DNA of 64,000 nucleotides from Theodoxus fluviatilis (Eukaryota; Mollusca; Gastropoda; Cycloneritida; Neritidae), in assembly GCA_034096865.1 (NCBI GenBank), contig JAWQFJ010026815.1, positions 68,141 through 132,140 of the forward strand, written 5' to 3'. A program made the translations under genes and the position numbers. Positions 15,527 through 31,911 of this stretch are shown here, piece by piece; position 1 is the first letter of the stretch, and every line of letters begins with the position of its first letter. Under the pieces are notes generated by a model that saw nothing but the letters and a program-made list of their open reading frames with translations, made no database searches and was not told the DNA's origin.

Positions 15527-15720
15527 CACAAACACATACTCGTTCTCACACTCATATACGCGGGCGCGCGCGCGCAATCGCACACGTCGTACGCATGCAC
15601 GCACGCACACACGCACACTCGCGCGCGCACACACACACACGTGCGCGCGCGCGCACGCGTCACAATGCACAGACGCAGAAACATATGTACATTCACTTGC
15701 ACTCCAGTGCACGCGCACAC
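15527..15720. repeat. Alternating purine-pyrimidine (CA/CG)n tract
   Basis: ACAC, GCGC and TACG steps dominate, including GCGCGCGCGC runs near 15563 and 15643; a strong candidate for left-handed DNA. It directly borders the Mutator-like MITE. Confidence 0.85.
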
Positions 15721-15728
15721 TTACTGTC

Positions 15729-15993
15729 GCTGAAATGGTCGTTATGGGCCACATTTCCGGACACTGTACCTGAGGTACTCTGTCCAATAAATTAAAAAAT
15801 GATTTTGAAATACTTCGGTAACATTTATAAGTTTAATATTTTCTTGGATGGTTTGTGCATGGATGAAGATGACTTTAGAGCCAAAATACGAAAATCAAAT
15901 CAAGGGAGTGTGGCTTTAAAGCGCTCATAAATTATCGGACAGAGTACCTCAGGTACAGTGTCCGGAAATGTGGCCCATAACGACCATTTCAGC
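15729..15993. mobile_element. MITE with 62-bp inverted repeats and 9-bp target duplication, Mutator-like
   Basis: Arms 15729-15790 and 15932-15993 are reverse complements over 62 bp with one mismatch, starting GCTGAAATGGTCG. The nonamer CTTACTGTC flanks both sides directly (15720-15728 and 15994-16002), a perfect target-site duplication. The 141-bp centre is AT-rich and non-coding. Nine-base duplications with long inverted repeats are characteristic of Mutator-like (MULE) elements; Merlin elements (8-9 bp) are an alternative. The near-identical arms and exact duplication suggest a fairly recent insertion. Confidence 0.9.
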
Positions 15994-16078
15994 CTTACTG
16001 TCTTACTAAACAGATGCGAGCAGATAACATCCACCAGCACTTTCATTGGTCACTGTTTCATCGCCCCCACCACGACTA

Positions 16079-16098
16079 CCCCCCCCCCCCCCCCCCCC
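16079..16098. repeat. Poly-C tract
   Basis: Twenty consecutive C residues, followed by C-rich DNA. Confidence 0.95.
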
Positions 16099-16202
16099 AC
16101 CCCGCCACCCCCGCCCTTCCCTCTCCTGTCTGCTTTCCTTCTATCCTATACTCTCTCACCCTACCCTTTACCGGAACAACTCGCCCTCACCTCCCTTTCA
16201 TC

Positions 16203-16548
16203 GCTACACTACACTTCACCACACCACACCACACGACACTACATTGCACCACATCACACTACACCACACTACACTTAACTACACTGCACTGCACTGGACT
16301 ACACTACGCTACGCTACACTCCACTACACTTCACTACACTACACTAAGCTCCACTCCACTCCACTCCACTGCACTGTACTGCACTGCACTGCACTAAGCT
16401 CCACTCCACTCCACTCCACTGCACTGCACTGTACTGCACTGCACTACACTACACTACACTACACTACACTACACTACACTACACTACACTACACTACACT
16501 ACACTACACTACACTACACTACACTACACTACACTACACTACACTACA
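16203..16548. repeat. (CACTA)n pentanucleotide satellite
   Basis: About 345 bp of CACTA/CACTC/CACTG pentamers; variants cluster on the left and the last ~110 bp are almost pure. A block beginning TAAGCTCCACTCCACT recurs at a 50-bp offset (about 16345 and 16395). Confidence 0.95.
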
Positions 16549-17621
16549 ACTACAACTACAACTACAAATTACACTACACACCTCAGCCGTTCCACGCGTC
16601 CCTCTCCCCTACATCTCTCCCCCACCCCCTACACTCACCCCCACCCCCTACACCCTTCCTGTCCCTGCCCTGGCTGTCGGGGTGGGGGGAGACCTGCACT
16701 TAGCTGCAGTCCTCACCGCCCCTGTCCCTCCCCCACCCCCACCTGTCCCATGGAAGGCCTATTAGGACCGTGGTATGTAAATACTGCTTGTTGTGGATAC
16801 CCCAATGGCAGGCCGGCACGTGGCAGGGGCCACTTTGCACGTGACTGATAACGGCCGCCATGGTGGTCATCGGGCCTCCCGTCCTCCGGACACTGACCAA
16901 TGGCCATTCCGGTGCGAGGCCACGGTGGAATAATTACACAGTCTAGAGGGTTGCTAGGGTTAGTTTCAATCCGTTCTAATTTTATCCTCCTCTCTTCTCC
17001 CCACCCAGCCACCCAACATCCCACCCCCACCCACTCTAACACCCTACCCCCACCTCCTACTTCCCCGTGCCTACATTTCTGTTATGTTCGTCATCTACCT
17101 CTGCACGTCCAGCGATGCGGCTGGCATCTCGTTCTTATACACCAGTGTCCACAAGAATCCCCTCTTCACAAACCTCAGTCGCACGTTCGTGATAAGGATT
17201 CTGTCGCCCTCTCTCTTCTAATCCCAGTCTCCCCCCTCCCACCTCCTTCCACCCCACCCCATCCCCACCCCACCCCCACCCAATCCCAACCCATTCCCTC
17301 AGTCCAGCACTCCAACCCTTCTTCTCTTTTAGATTAATTCCATTTTCTGGTTTGATTTTCTTAGCATTCTTAAATGTTTACAGCCAAAGCACTCGTGCAA
17401 AACGGGCCAACTCCCGGTAGTCTACTAATAAAACGAAGCCATTTTGCATAAAATGCGAACTCATTCATTAATACGTTTGTTTTTATTTGTGACACTCTCA
17501 TAAAACGATCACACATACTGCTGTTTTCCATAATTTTACACGAAAAGTTTCTGCGGCTTTAAAAAATAGAAGCATTAACAGTTCCATTTTAATGTTTTTC
17601 TTTATGATATCTCACACACAC

Positions 17622-17682
<61 letters not shown>

Positions 17683-19264
17683 TGCATACTCATGCTCGAC
17701 TGCACTACACTTTTCCCATATCCAGCATCAACGCAATAACAGATGCAGGCACGAGTAGCTATCGAGTCTGAACTCTGGCTTCGTCTCTAAGTACCGAGTC
17801 TTCAACCTCTACTGCACCCTTAGATCCTAAACATTATATCCTTTGACCTCCATTCGTCATCTTCCGACACCTCCATCTTCTATGTCTCAGCACCCCTCCC
17901 TCCTCCCCCTTCGTTCCTTTCTCTTTCTCTCTCTCTCTACCCTTCTACTTTTCCTTCATCTATCTTTCTTCCGGCCTCCGGCTCTGATCTCCTCAGTAAT
18001 AATCCCTCTGTCGTGGTTGCTACGGGGTGAGCATATTTATGGGTTGACCAACACCATAATTACTGGCATAGTCCAAAAAGGCCGTGACCCTTGAGATGGC
18101 ACTTCAAAGCAAACTGGTTTTAGTTCGAGTACAGCAGCTGCACTCTGCCACTGAGTCACCGGATCTGTAGAGGGTGAAGCAATGAATACAGACAGGATCT
18201 TTCGCTCCTTCTACCGGACATTAACGTCAATGCAAGGCAGGAGAAATTATCTCTATGGCTGTGGAGTGCTGGACCGTGTTGCATAGACGCGAGGTCCTGC
18301 GAGGCATAGGCCGATGTCAACACGTGTCAAGAACCTCCCTCATCTGCTGGAATACTGCGGTTTGTGTATTTTCGGGGTCTGCTCCAGAAGCACCCGCACA
18401 GCCAGCCCCAAGCAGCATTTACGTTGCCTTTACATCTACTTTACCATGTTGACACCGGCCTATTCCTCGTAGGATCTTCGCTTTCCTCGCGTCTATGCGA
18501 CGTGCCCCTGGCTGCTGCACAGGCACTGATAGATGGCCCTTGCCTCCTGTCGTAGGCTCAGCGCTTTCCTACTGTGTCCTTCCGTGATAATTACGCTATT
18601 GATAGTTCTCTCCTCATCTTCCCTGGGTCTCTCATCAGACACGAAGCAGTCATCGAAGAAGACATGATGGGAGGAAAAGTAGCTCTAGAGAGAGAAGTTG
18701 TCCCTGTATATGAATTTTAGACTGCAAGTCGGGGTAATGTAGCAGATGGAAATGGAGTGGAGACTACGAGATGTACAGAAGAGATGGTGTTACTATGGAT
18801 GCAGGTTTAAAGGAGCAGAGAGTGGAAGGGAAGATAGAGTCAAGCCCAGGAAGAGGGACTGATTTCAAAGAGGTCTTGGAGGGAGGAAGGAAGGACGGAA
18901 GGGGTAAGGGAAATTCCTTTGTGTGTCCACGAGACGTTGGAGGGTTGACGGTGTTGAGGCACGGGACAGCGCCCTGATTACCATCCTCCATCCCCCCTCC
19001 CCGCCCCACCGACTATCATTGGCCCGATATCAATCTCACCCCTCTTTGAAAGGTGTTAATCAAATTAATCCCAAAAGATCATTATCGGCCATTGGAAGCA
19101 GATTAAGACAAAAGGAAAGTGGGGATTGAGGCGTTTTCTGGGGTCGCGCTCAGGCAATCGCTTAAAGCGCTGGCAATGACGGAACGACTGCCAGACAGCT
19201 GATGTTTTCTCTCTCCCCAGTGGCCTCCCCTCCCCCCGCCCTGCCCTTCCCTCCCAGTGTCTGA
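16549..19264. other. Unique and C-rich non-coding DNA around a (CA)n array
   Basis: C-rich with CCACCC words at 16600-16750 and 17000-17330, AT-rich at 17330-17600, otherwise unremarkable. Confidence 0.55.
17610..17677. repeat. (CA)n microsatellite
   Basis: Nearly pure CA array in AT-rich surroundings. Confidence 0.95.
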
Positions 19265-19509
19265 TGGACTTGCTCACGTCTCTCATGAAGCGAACCCTCC
19301 TCTAACCTTCCTCTGTCTCTTTCTCTCTCTGTCTTTTTATCCCTCTTTTTTATCTCTCATTCTCCCTCCCTCCCCCCATCCCTCCCCCCTCTCTCCCTCT
19401 TATTCTCTCTTTCATTCTCTTTCATTCTTCTCTCTCTCTCTCGTGTTCTCTCTCTGGTTTTCTCTCTCCTTTTCTCTATCTTTCAGTCTGTCTTGTCTGT
19501 GTGTCTGTA

Positions 19510-19585
<76 letters not shown>

Positions 19586-20390
19586 CCCTCTAATCTTCAC
19601 TTATATCTGTGTCGCTCTATTTGACCTTTTCATTTTTATTTCATTTGACAAAATCCTTCTCCCACCCAATCATTTCAATCTTTCTCTTATATATATATCT
19701 CTACCATCTTCTGTGAGGGCTCCGTGATAATCCTTTGTTGATCGTTTTCCATGATATAATTTTATTCCTCCTGTGTTCCCCCTCTCCCACCTTCCACCAC
19801 CCCCCCTTCCACCCCCCCCCCCCTTTGCTTTATTTTCTTTTAGCCCCATGTCCCCCATCCCTCCAGCACTACCCCCCACCCTCTCGCTTCCTAGTCCTAA
19901 TTCTCTTAACACCCATTTCCCATCTCTTGGCTTCACTTTTTTTTAATCATCTCCCCTCCCCCCCCCCCTCCCCCCCCCCCTCCCCCTTCATTCTGCGTGC
20001 TCCAGGTCCTCCGCTGGTCTTTTTTTATTTCAAAAGTTTGTCATATTTTCCTTCACCTTTCCTCCTTCTTTTCTTCTTCGTTCCTTTTTGTTTTGCTCCA
20101 CCTCCCTCTCTTCCACTTTCTGTCCCCATGCTTTGGTTTTTCAAGAACCTGAAATTGTCTTTGTTCGTAACCTCCCCTTCCCTCATAAACTGCACATTTT
20201 CTTCCTCTCTTCGACCCCCAGCACTAACCCCACCCTCATCTGCCACCTTCTGATCCTTTATGTCCCCCGCCCCTTCACATCCCTGGGGATTAACCCTCTT
20301 CTAGCCCCCCCCCCCCCCCCCCAATACCCCGCCCCCTTCACTCCCTTCCCATCACTCTCCCGGAGTAACAGACTCTTCTTCCGCTCTTGA
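19265..20390. repeat. 1.1-kb polypyrimidine stretch
   Basis: The plus strand is overwhelmingly C/T, including (CT)n at about 19510-19580 and C runs near 19812-19824, 19959-19980 and 20305-20322. Long Ser/Leu/Pro/Phe frames here are compositional. Confidence 0.85.
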
Positions 20391-25346
<4,956 letters not shown>

Positions 25347-28300
25347 GAAGCGAAAACATGCCAAGGACAGACAATATGTGGAGAGGATTGTGGTGGTATT
25401 TCGGGTTGTGGTTGTGACTTTGCCGGTGCTGATTTTTACTAGTTCGTGACTCTGGAGTAGACAGGAAGGCTGACGTTTCGACCTAGCCAACTTTGAACCA
25501 CTATTTCCTGGTTGTGAACTGCCCGCCTGTCGTCCTCTACGTCTGACTCCAACACTCCGTCCGTCTCTGGTCTTTCTCTTAATTTGACTCCCGCAGTGGT
25601 CTAAACTTGATCAGCCACATCTTCTCTCTCTTGTCCTTATCTCTGGCGTGCGATCGCCACTTGACCCTCCTCCCTGCGGTGAGTCTTCAGGATTTGACAG
25701 GTTTCGGATGGTTACCCACAGGGGACGAAATGGCTCCCTATCAAGGGCATCGGTGCTCGGTGTTGCTTGCTGCAGGTCTACGAGTTCGTGTGGAGTTGCC
25801 CACTGGTAGATCGCCTGGCATCAAAGACTTCACCAGAGGAAGATTGTCTGCCTGCCTGCCGACTCTGTAATGAGGAGAGATAGCTCCAAGAGGCTTGACA
25901 ACCGACGTAGGCATTAGAGGGAGCCCCATGTTGAGTCCAACATACTGCACATGTTTCCATTAAGCTCGTACGGCGTGGTGATAAGCGTGTTTGCGGAGAG
26001 ACGAGGTGCAGGTGGATTTGCACGGCATATCAGTGCTGCTAAAGTTTCACTTCTGCCGCGACACTTGACGGAATTATGTGACAGGCACGGTGAATGAGGC
26101 TTTCTCCTCCCCAGCGTGAAAGGAAAAAGTGTATTGCTTTTACAACCTTGAAGTTTGACTCGCAGATCTCTTTTGATTCAGAACAATTGTTAGAATTGTA
26201 AAGGATACGTGAATGTTTGGTTCTGTCGAAGGATACGGAAGTGATATTTGCAAATTACCGTTGAAACGTTGCTGATGCATTGTTAATGGAAGCAATGAAA
26301 GATGTATTACCATAGCTGAATTTTCCCCCCTACATGTCCCACATACATGTTCAATGTTATGTTAGAGACTTTAGACTATTGCATTTTTGCAAGGTAGTTT
26401 TTACCGTCGGACGCGAGGAACAGCGCACAACGGAAAGAAAATATGGAAGGTATTACAAGCCGTAAACCACTCACTTGGGATACATTTCTGCGTTCGTTTG
26501 AAAATGAGCAGGCGGAGTTTTTGCAACAAGCAGAAACACAGAGCCTAAAGGGGGCCAAGACGTTGGGCAGAGAGGGGTGATTTTGAGGGGAGGGGGGGGG
26601 GGGGGCGGGGGGGATGTAAAGCTTAGGAGGGGAGGGGCAGCGGCCAATGGAAACACTCAAAGCCTTGCACCCAGGGGCGCCTCCTGCTGGCAGCCATCAG
26701 GGGAGCGAACTCTGTGACCGGCTTCCGGCACGCAGAGCGCCTCCAGGAACATACCGTGCCCAGGACCCGCAGTGCGCGCGCGCGGGAAGCTCGGGTGCCC
26801 GTGCGCGCGTGCGTGCGCGTGCGACAGGTGCTGCTCGTTGTCTCCCGCTACCAGGTGGCGCTGGCGGCCGCCATGTTTGGTGGCGCCCCCTTGAGCCCCG
26901 CCCGGACCTCCAGCCTCGCTGCCTGACCCCACCAGAATGCCGGACACCCCTCTCTGACGTCTTGGCCCAGTCCAGCAGCCCCGGGGATTGAGTGCAAGTC
27001 TGGGAATGGATAGGGGCTGGGGAGAGGAATGGGTGGGCGTTGAGAGGCGATGGGCAGAGGTGAGATGGATCCAGAGGTGGGGGAAACGAGCGATGTGAGA
27101 ATGGATATATTCTTGTGTGCAGATTCCAGAATGGAGGATGTCTGTTGATGGTGTACAGGGAAAGAAAATGATAATGCCTCCTTGATTTTGGTAGATTGCA
27201 CAGTAACTTGAAAGTGTTACACAGGTTTGAACCAAGCAATGTGACACTTTGTATCAAAGCAAAACATGCAAAAACAATTATGTCGTGACTTCTTGGTATT
27301 GTTTTAGTTTAACATTATTTCTAAACAATGAAAAACAATTCTGTCGTGAAAGTTTGCCGTGACAGTTGTATCAGAGTTTGTGACCGAGCTTGAAATAAAA
27401 CTTTCGCAAGTCTGAGAAATAGCACCTACGTTTTTGTCCCACTCGTCTCTGCGAAACATTAAAAAAACAAACAAGTTTTTGCTTCCCTGTTTCTGAAAGC
27501 GCAGCGGTGGCGTTGCTGATACACTGGGATTTTCCAAACACCCGCCAAGACGGGTACGGGTGGTTCACACGTTGACGCCTACGCACTGGGTGCCCGTTGC
27601 TCGGGCTGCGTACCAAAGTACTGCCACTGCTCGCAGGTGCTCCGTTCAACCCCTGTGTTACCCGCCGTCTTTTTCTGAGGGGCCCGCCGCTTGGCGCAGG
27701 GACGCCAAGAGCGTGTTTCGGCCGCCTGGCTGTGAATGAAAGCGCCGTTGTCGGATGCTTGTCACCCAGCAGCGCCTTGCTGCGGCTCTCTCCAGTCCCA
27801 ACGCCGACACTCGTGCGCTTGTACGATGGACTGCGTCGCTGTTTGTGCGAACATACTTGTTTTCAAATCAGCACACCGTCTCTGCGTGATCGGCAACCTC
27901 GAGGGGCGAAACGGGAAACAGTCCGCCAAAGAATTAAGGCAGCTGCCGACGTCGGGTGGGTATTATTGGTGGTGCGGAATGGGGTGGCCCGCTGTAGAAG
28001 GAGACGCATTCCCTCCACCCGCAATTAGCATATCTGAGGCGTTATTGAGTCCGAGTCGAGGCGGGGGGAATAGGCCGGCTTCGTGTCAGGAAGGTGCAAT
28101 GTTGAATCATATTCTCTCTGCAGGTAACCGCCGCGCTCACCAGACGGGGTAGAGTGAAGAGATTCGGCTGGATGAGGTAGTGGGTGTGGTGGGGTGGGAT
28201 AGGATGGAGTGGAGTGTGTTGTGGTGTGGGTAAGTGGGTTGGGAAGGAGTGGAGGGAAGTGGCGGGGTAAAAGGTGGCTGTTAGGAAGGGAGGGAGAAAA

Positions 28301-29123
28301 AGAGGGAGGGGAGGGGGTAGGAGGGACCACGTGATGGCAACATGGAGAGGGTGGGATGGAGGTGCAGAGAGGGTGTTTGGAAGAGAACAAGGGTGGACGG
28401 AAGAGAGTCAGGAAGGGGTGAAGGCACAGTTGGGTGGTGTAAGGTTCAAGGGGATGGGAGAACACTGCATACATACTACTGAGGAAGGAAATGAGAAGGG
28501 AAGAGAGGAAAGGTAGGGAGGGGGGGGGGAGAGAGGGGGGGAGGTGCGGAGGGAGGGGGGATAGGAGGAGGAGGGGATTGTAGGATGTTGGAACATGAGG
28601 GGGGAAAAAGGCAAAGGAGGGACAGTACATAATCAGGGCGGTTGACACGGACAGCGGTGGTGGAAAAACTTGCCATGCGGAGGTTAGTTTTCGGAGAGCA
28701 CTGACAGGATAGAGACTCGGGGTAGAAAAAAGCAATTGGATGAGAAGGTTGCATGTCAGGAAAACACAAAGAGGTGAGATCTGATAATAGGGAAGAAAAA
28801 TCACGACAGCCTTGGACACGACGAAGGTGTCAAGAGTGGTAGAGAAGAAAGACAAATGGTGGAACTACTGTTTTTAACCCGGGTGTGGGCGCCGTGGAAG
28901 ACCTCACAGGGAAGAGGATACATTGCAAACAGTTGTGTTTTCAGAGGTTCGATTGAATCTAAACTCTGCGAATTTATTTTTCGATAATAATGTGGGTCTA
29001 TGGAGAACTTGGGACTTTTGTTGAAGACGAACGAAGAAAGTCCTACAGTAGAAGTGGTGGTGATGGTAATGGAAACTTAGAGAGAGGAAGGATGAAGATA
29101 AGAAAACGTGGATTTTGTAATTG
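25347..29123. other. Unique non-coding DNA, purine-rich at 28.1-28.8 kb
   Basis: G14 at 26592-26605, a short CG-rich patch near 26770-26820 and a G/A-rich block at 28140-28860 whose complement reads as Pro/Ser/Leu. No gene recognised. Confidence 0.55.
27270..27349. repeat. Short direct duplication, ~61-bp offset
   Basis: AAAAACAATTATGTCGTGA at 27270 recurs with one change at 27331 (AAAAACAATTCTGTCGTGA), pointing to an old tandem duplication. Confidence 0.6.
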
Positions 29124-29134
29124 TGATGATGATA

Positions 29135-29225
<91 letters not shown>

Positions 29226-29313
29226 CGACGATGATGATGATGATGATGATGATGATATGATGATGATGATGATGACGATGACGATGATGATGATGACGAT
29301 GAAGATTATGATA

Positions 29314-29370
<57 letters not shown>
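29124..29370. repeat. (GAT)n trinucleotide array
   Basis: About 245 bp of GAT with a few GAC and AAG interruptions and a phase slip near 29256. It reads as poly-Asp, poly-Met or (minus) poly-Ser/Ile/His; none is a gene. Confidence 0.96.
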
Positions 29371-29371
<1 letters not shown>

Positions 29372-29955
29372 CACACACACACAGACACACAGACACAGAG
29401 ACACATACACACAGACACACACACACAATCAGACACACACACGGACACGCAGACACATACACACAGACACACACAGACACACAGACACACACAGAGACAG
29501 ACAGACAGACACAAACACAGACAGACACACAGACAGACATACAGACAGACACACATACGGACACACACAGACAGACCCACAGACAAACACACAGACAGAT
29601 ACACACATAGACACACGCACACACACATACACACATACACAGAAAGACACACACACACACACACACGGACACACAGACAGACACATACACACAGACACGC
29701 AGACACAAACACACACACATACACAGACACACACAGAGACAGACAGACACACACACAAACACAGACAGACACACAGACAGACATACAGACAGACATACAT
29801 ACGGACACACACAGAAAGACCCACAACAGACACACAGCCAGACAGATTCACACACACACACACACATAGCCAGACACACGCGCATACACACAAACACATA
29901 CACACACACACGCACACAAACGCACACACACACACACAAACACACACACACATAG

Positions 29956-29986
<31 letters not shown>

Positions 29987-30052
29987 AACACACACACACA
30001 CACACTCACACACACACACACACACACTCACACACACACACACACACACACA
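29370..30052. repeat. (CA)n/(CAGA)n compound array with internal duplication
   Basis: About 680 bp of ACAC and ACAG units. A ~145-bp segment containing GACACGC and ACATACGG is present twice (29444-29590 and 29694-29840). Confidence 0.93.
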
Positions 30053-31651
30053 GAGAAACAAATGACGATTTCACTAGGAACGCAATTCATCTTATACGCA
30101 AGGCTCCAGCAAGGTTCCATTTTACTCTTGTAAGCAAACAGCACGACACGTGACGGAAAAAGCTTGTTCCGTGGATGTCTTACTTTGCAAACAGCTGCCT
30201 GAGGGCAGTGGCTGAGCGCGTACTGAATGACTTGCATCCAGCAAAACTATGGAATAATGGCACTGCACTGTGCACATTGTTTGAGTTTGACATGATAGAT
30301 TTGCATATAGTTCTGATACATGCTTTTAGAATCTGCACATTAGGGAAGCTAGTGACGTCAATGCACGCTGAATGCCCCCCCTGGTTTAGCATCCGTGCTC
30401 CACGATCCTTTGATAAACTTGGGATGCAACAGGATTTCTCTCTCTTTTATTTGTTCAAATAATTGTCAACGGAACTTGGAAAGCAGCCTACGGTGGACAT
30501 TTGCACAAAACCAAACGCACTGTTTTGATAAACTGCTCACATGCCTATTAAGTCTTCGAAGCTGCTGCCATTGTCTTTTTCAATCCCTCCATCTCTCAGA
30601 AAGGTAAAAGCCCTATTCATGCGTCGCGCTGTTTGACCAGAAGCGAGCGGCTGCCTGCCGGCTGACGTCTGTCCTTGCTGTTCCTGGGCCATGTTCTTTT
30701 GTGGCGTCCGCCTTTGTCGCGGCAAAAAGTAATTTTTTCCCAATCTTTTCATTCGGCGGGATTTCTGCCGCCCCACTAGGTAGATTCATGCTAGCTCACG
30801 CAGAGTGCTTTGAAGCGTCCCGACTCCTTCAATCTCAGGAGTGACTTGGCATTCACCTGAATTGTTGCCCTCGCTCGCAGTCTCCTCCCAAGCCCCATTG
30901 TCACCATTTGTAGCTGCCTGACGTTCTCGCACTGGAAGGGGGAGGTGGGGAAGAAAATGGCGCAGAGGACGCGAGAAGGGAACTGAGTTCTTGAGCCGAT
31001 TACACAGGAGTCGGGGAACCATTGTTGCAAGGAACGTTGTTGTTTCCTTGGCGTGCCCTCCGTTCCCAGCAAAGTGCAGCAAGAAAGTTAGCGGTGGGGG
31101 AACTACTAGGGGGAAGGAGGTGAGGTGGGACGAAGTGGGATGAGGTGGGGGGAAATCGGCAAATGACGTACATGCGCGGTCGTCCCCTCGGCGCATCCTG
31201 ACCCTTGAGAACCAACTAGTGCGCAATCGCTGAAATCAATAGAGCGTTCCATTTGTAGCGCACGTGTGATGTGGCGGCGAGGCCGAGGGCTGATGTACAG
31301 GTGACCTTGCATCTCGCACAGGAGCTCAGGGGCTGGTGCCGCCACCATCGCTGCCGACGCCGATGCTGCCTGTGTTGCTGGTGCAACGGTACAGTTGCTG
31401 GTGGTTTACCTCCAGTGTTGAAGTCTCTGTTTTCCATTTTACCCAGTCACTCGAGTGATTGAGCGTCCACTTGACTGAATGGAAAATAAATGGCTCTGTG
31501 TGCTAGAGATATTTGCAGCGTTTGCTTTGGCATGAAGACTATAATCTATTTGCTTGTTTTATGTTGATCCCATCAGGTTTGGATAAATTTTTCACGACAT
31601 CGTTCCGTTCGAAACTTACCTTCCATTAGAAAAGTACGGTCTTCGCTGGAC
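30053..31651. other. Unique non-coding DNA
   Basis: No array or element; no reading frame with a recognisable domain. Confidence 0.6.
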
Positions 31652-31652
31652 A

Positions 31653-31714
<62 letters not shown>

Positions 31715-31715
31715 A

Positions 31716-31788
<73 letters not shown>

Positions 31789-31825
31789 GCCTGTCTGTAT
31801 GGCTGTCTGTCTATCTGTCTGTCTC

Positions 31826-31868
<43 letters not shown>

Positions 31869-31911
31869 TTCTGTCTGTTTTTTTCTGTCTGTCTGTCTGT
31901 CTGTCTGTCTG
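31652..31911. repeat. (GTCT)n tetranucleotide array
   Basis: About 260 bp of GTCT with scattered changes, ending in CCCT units. Confidence 0.96.

Noticed and set aside
29043..30061. Long Cys/Val, His, Ser and Ile-rich minus-strand frames
   Set aside because: Readings of the CA and GAT arrays, with no unique protein segment.
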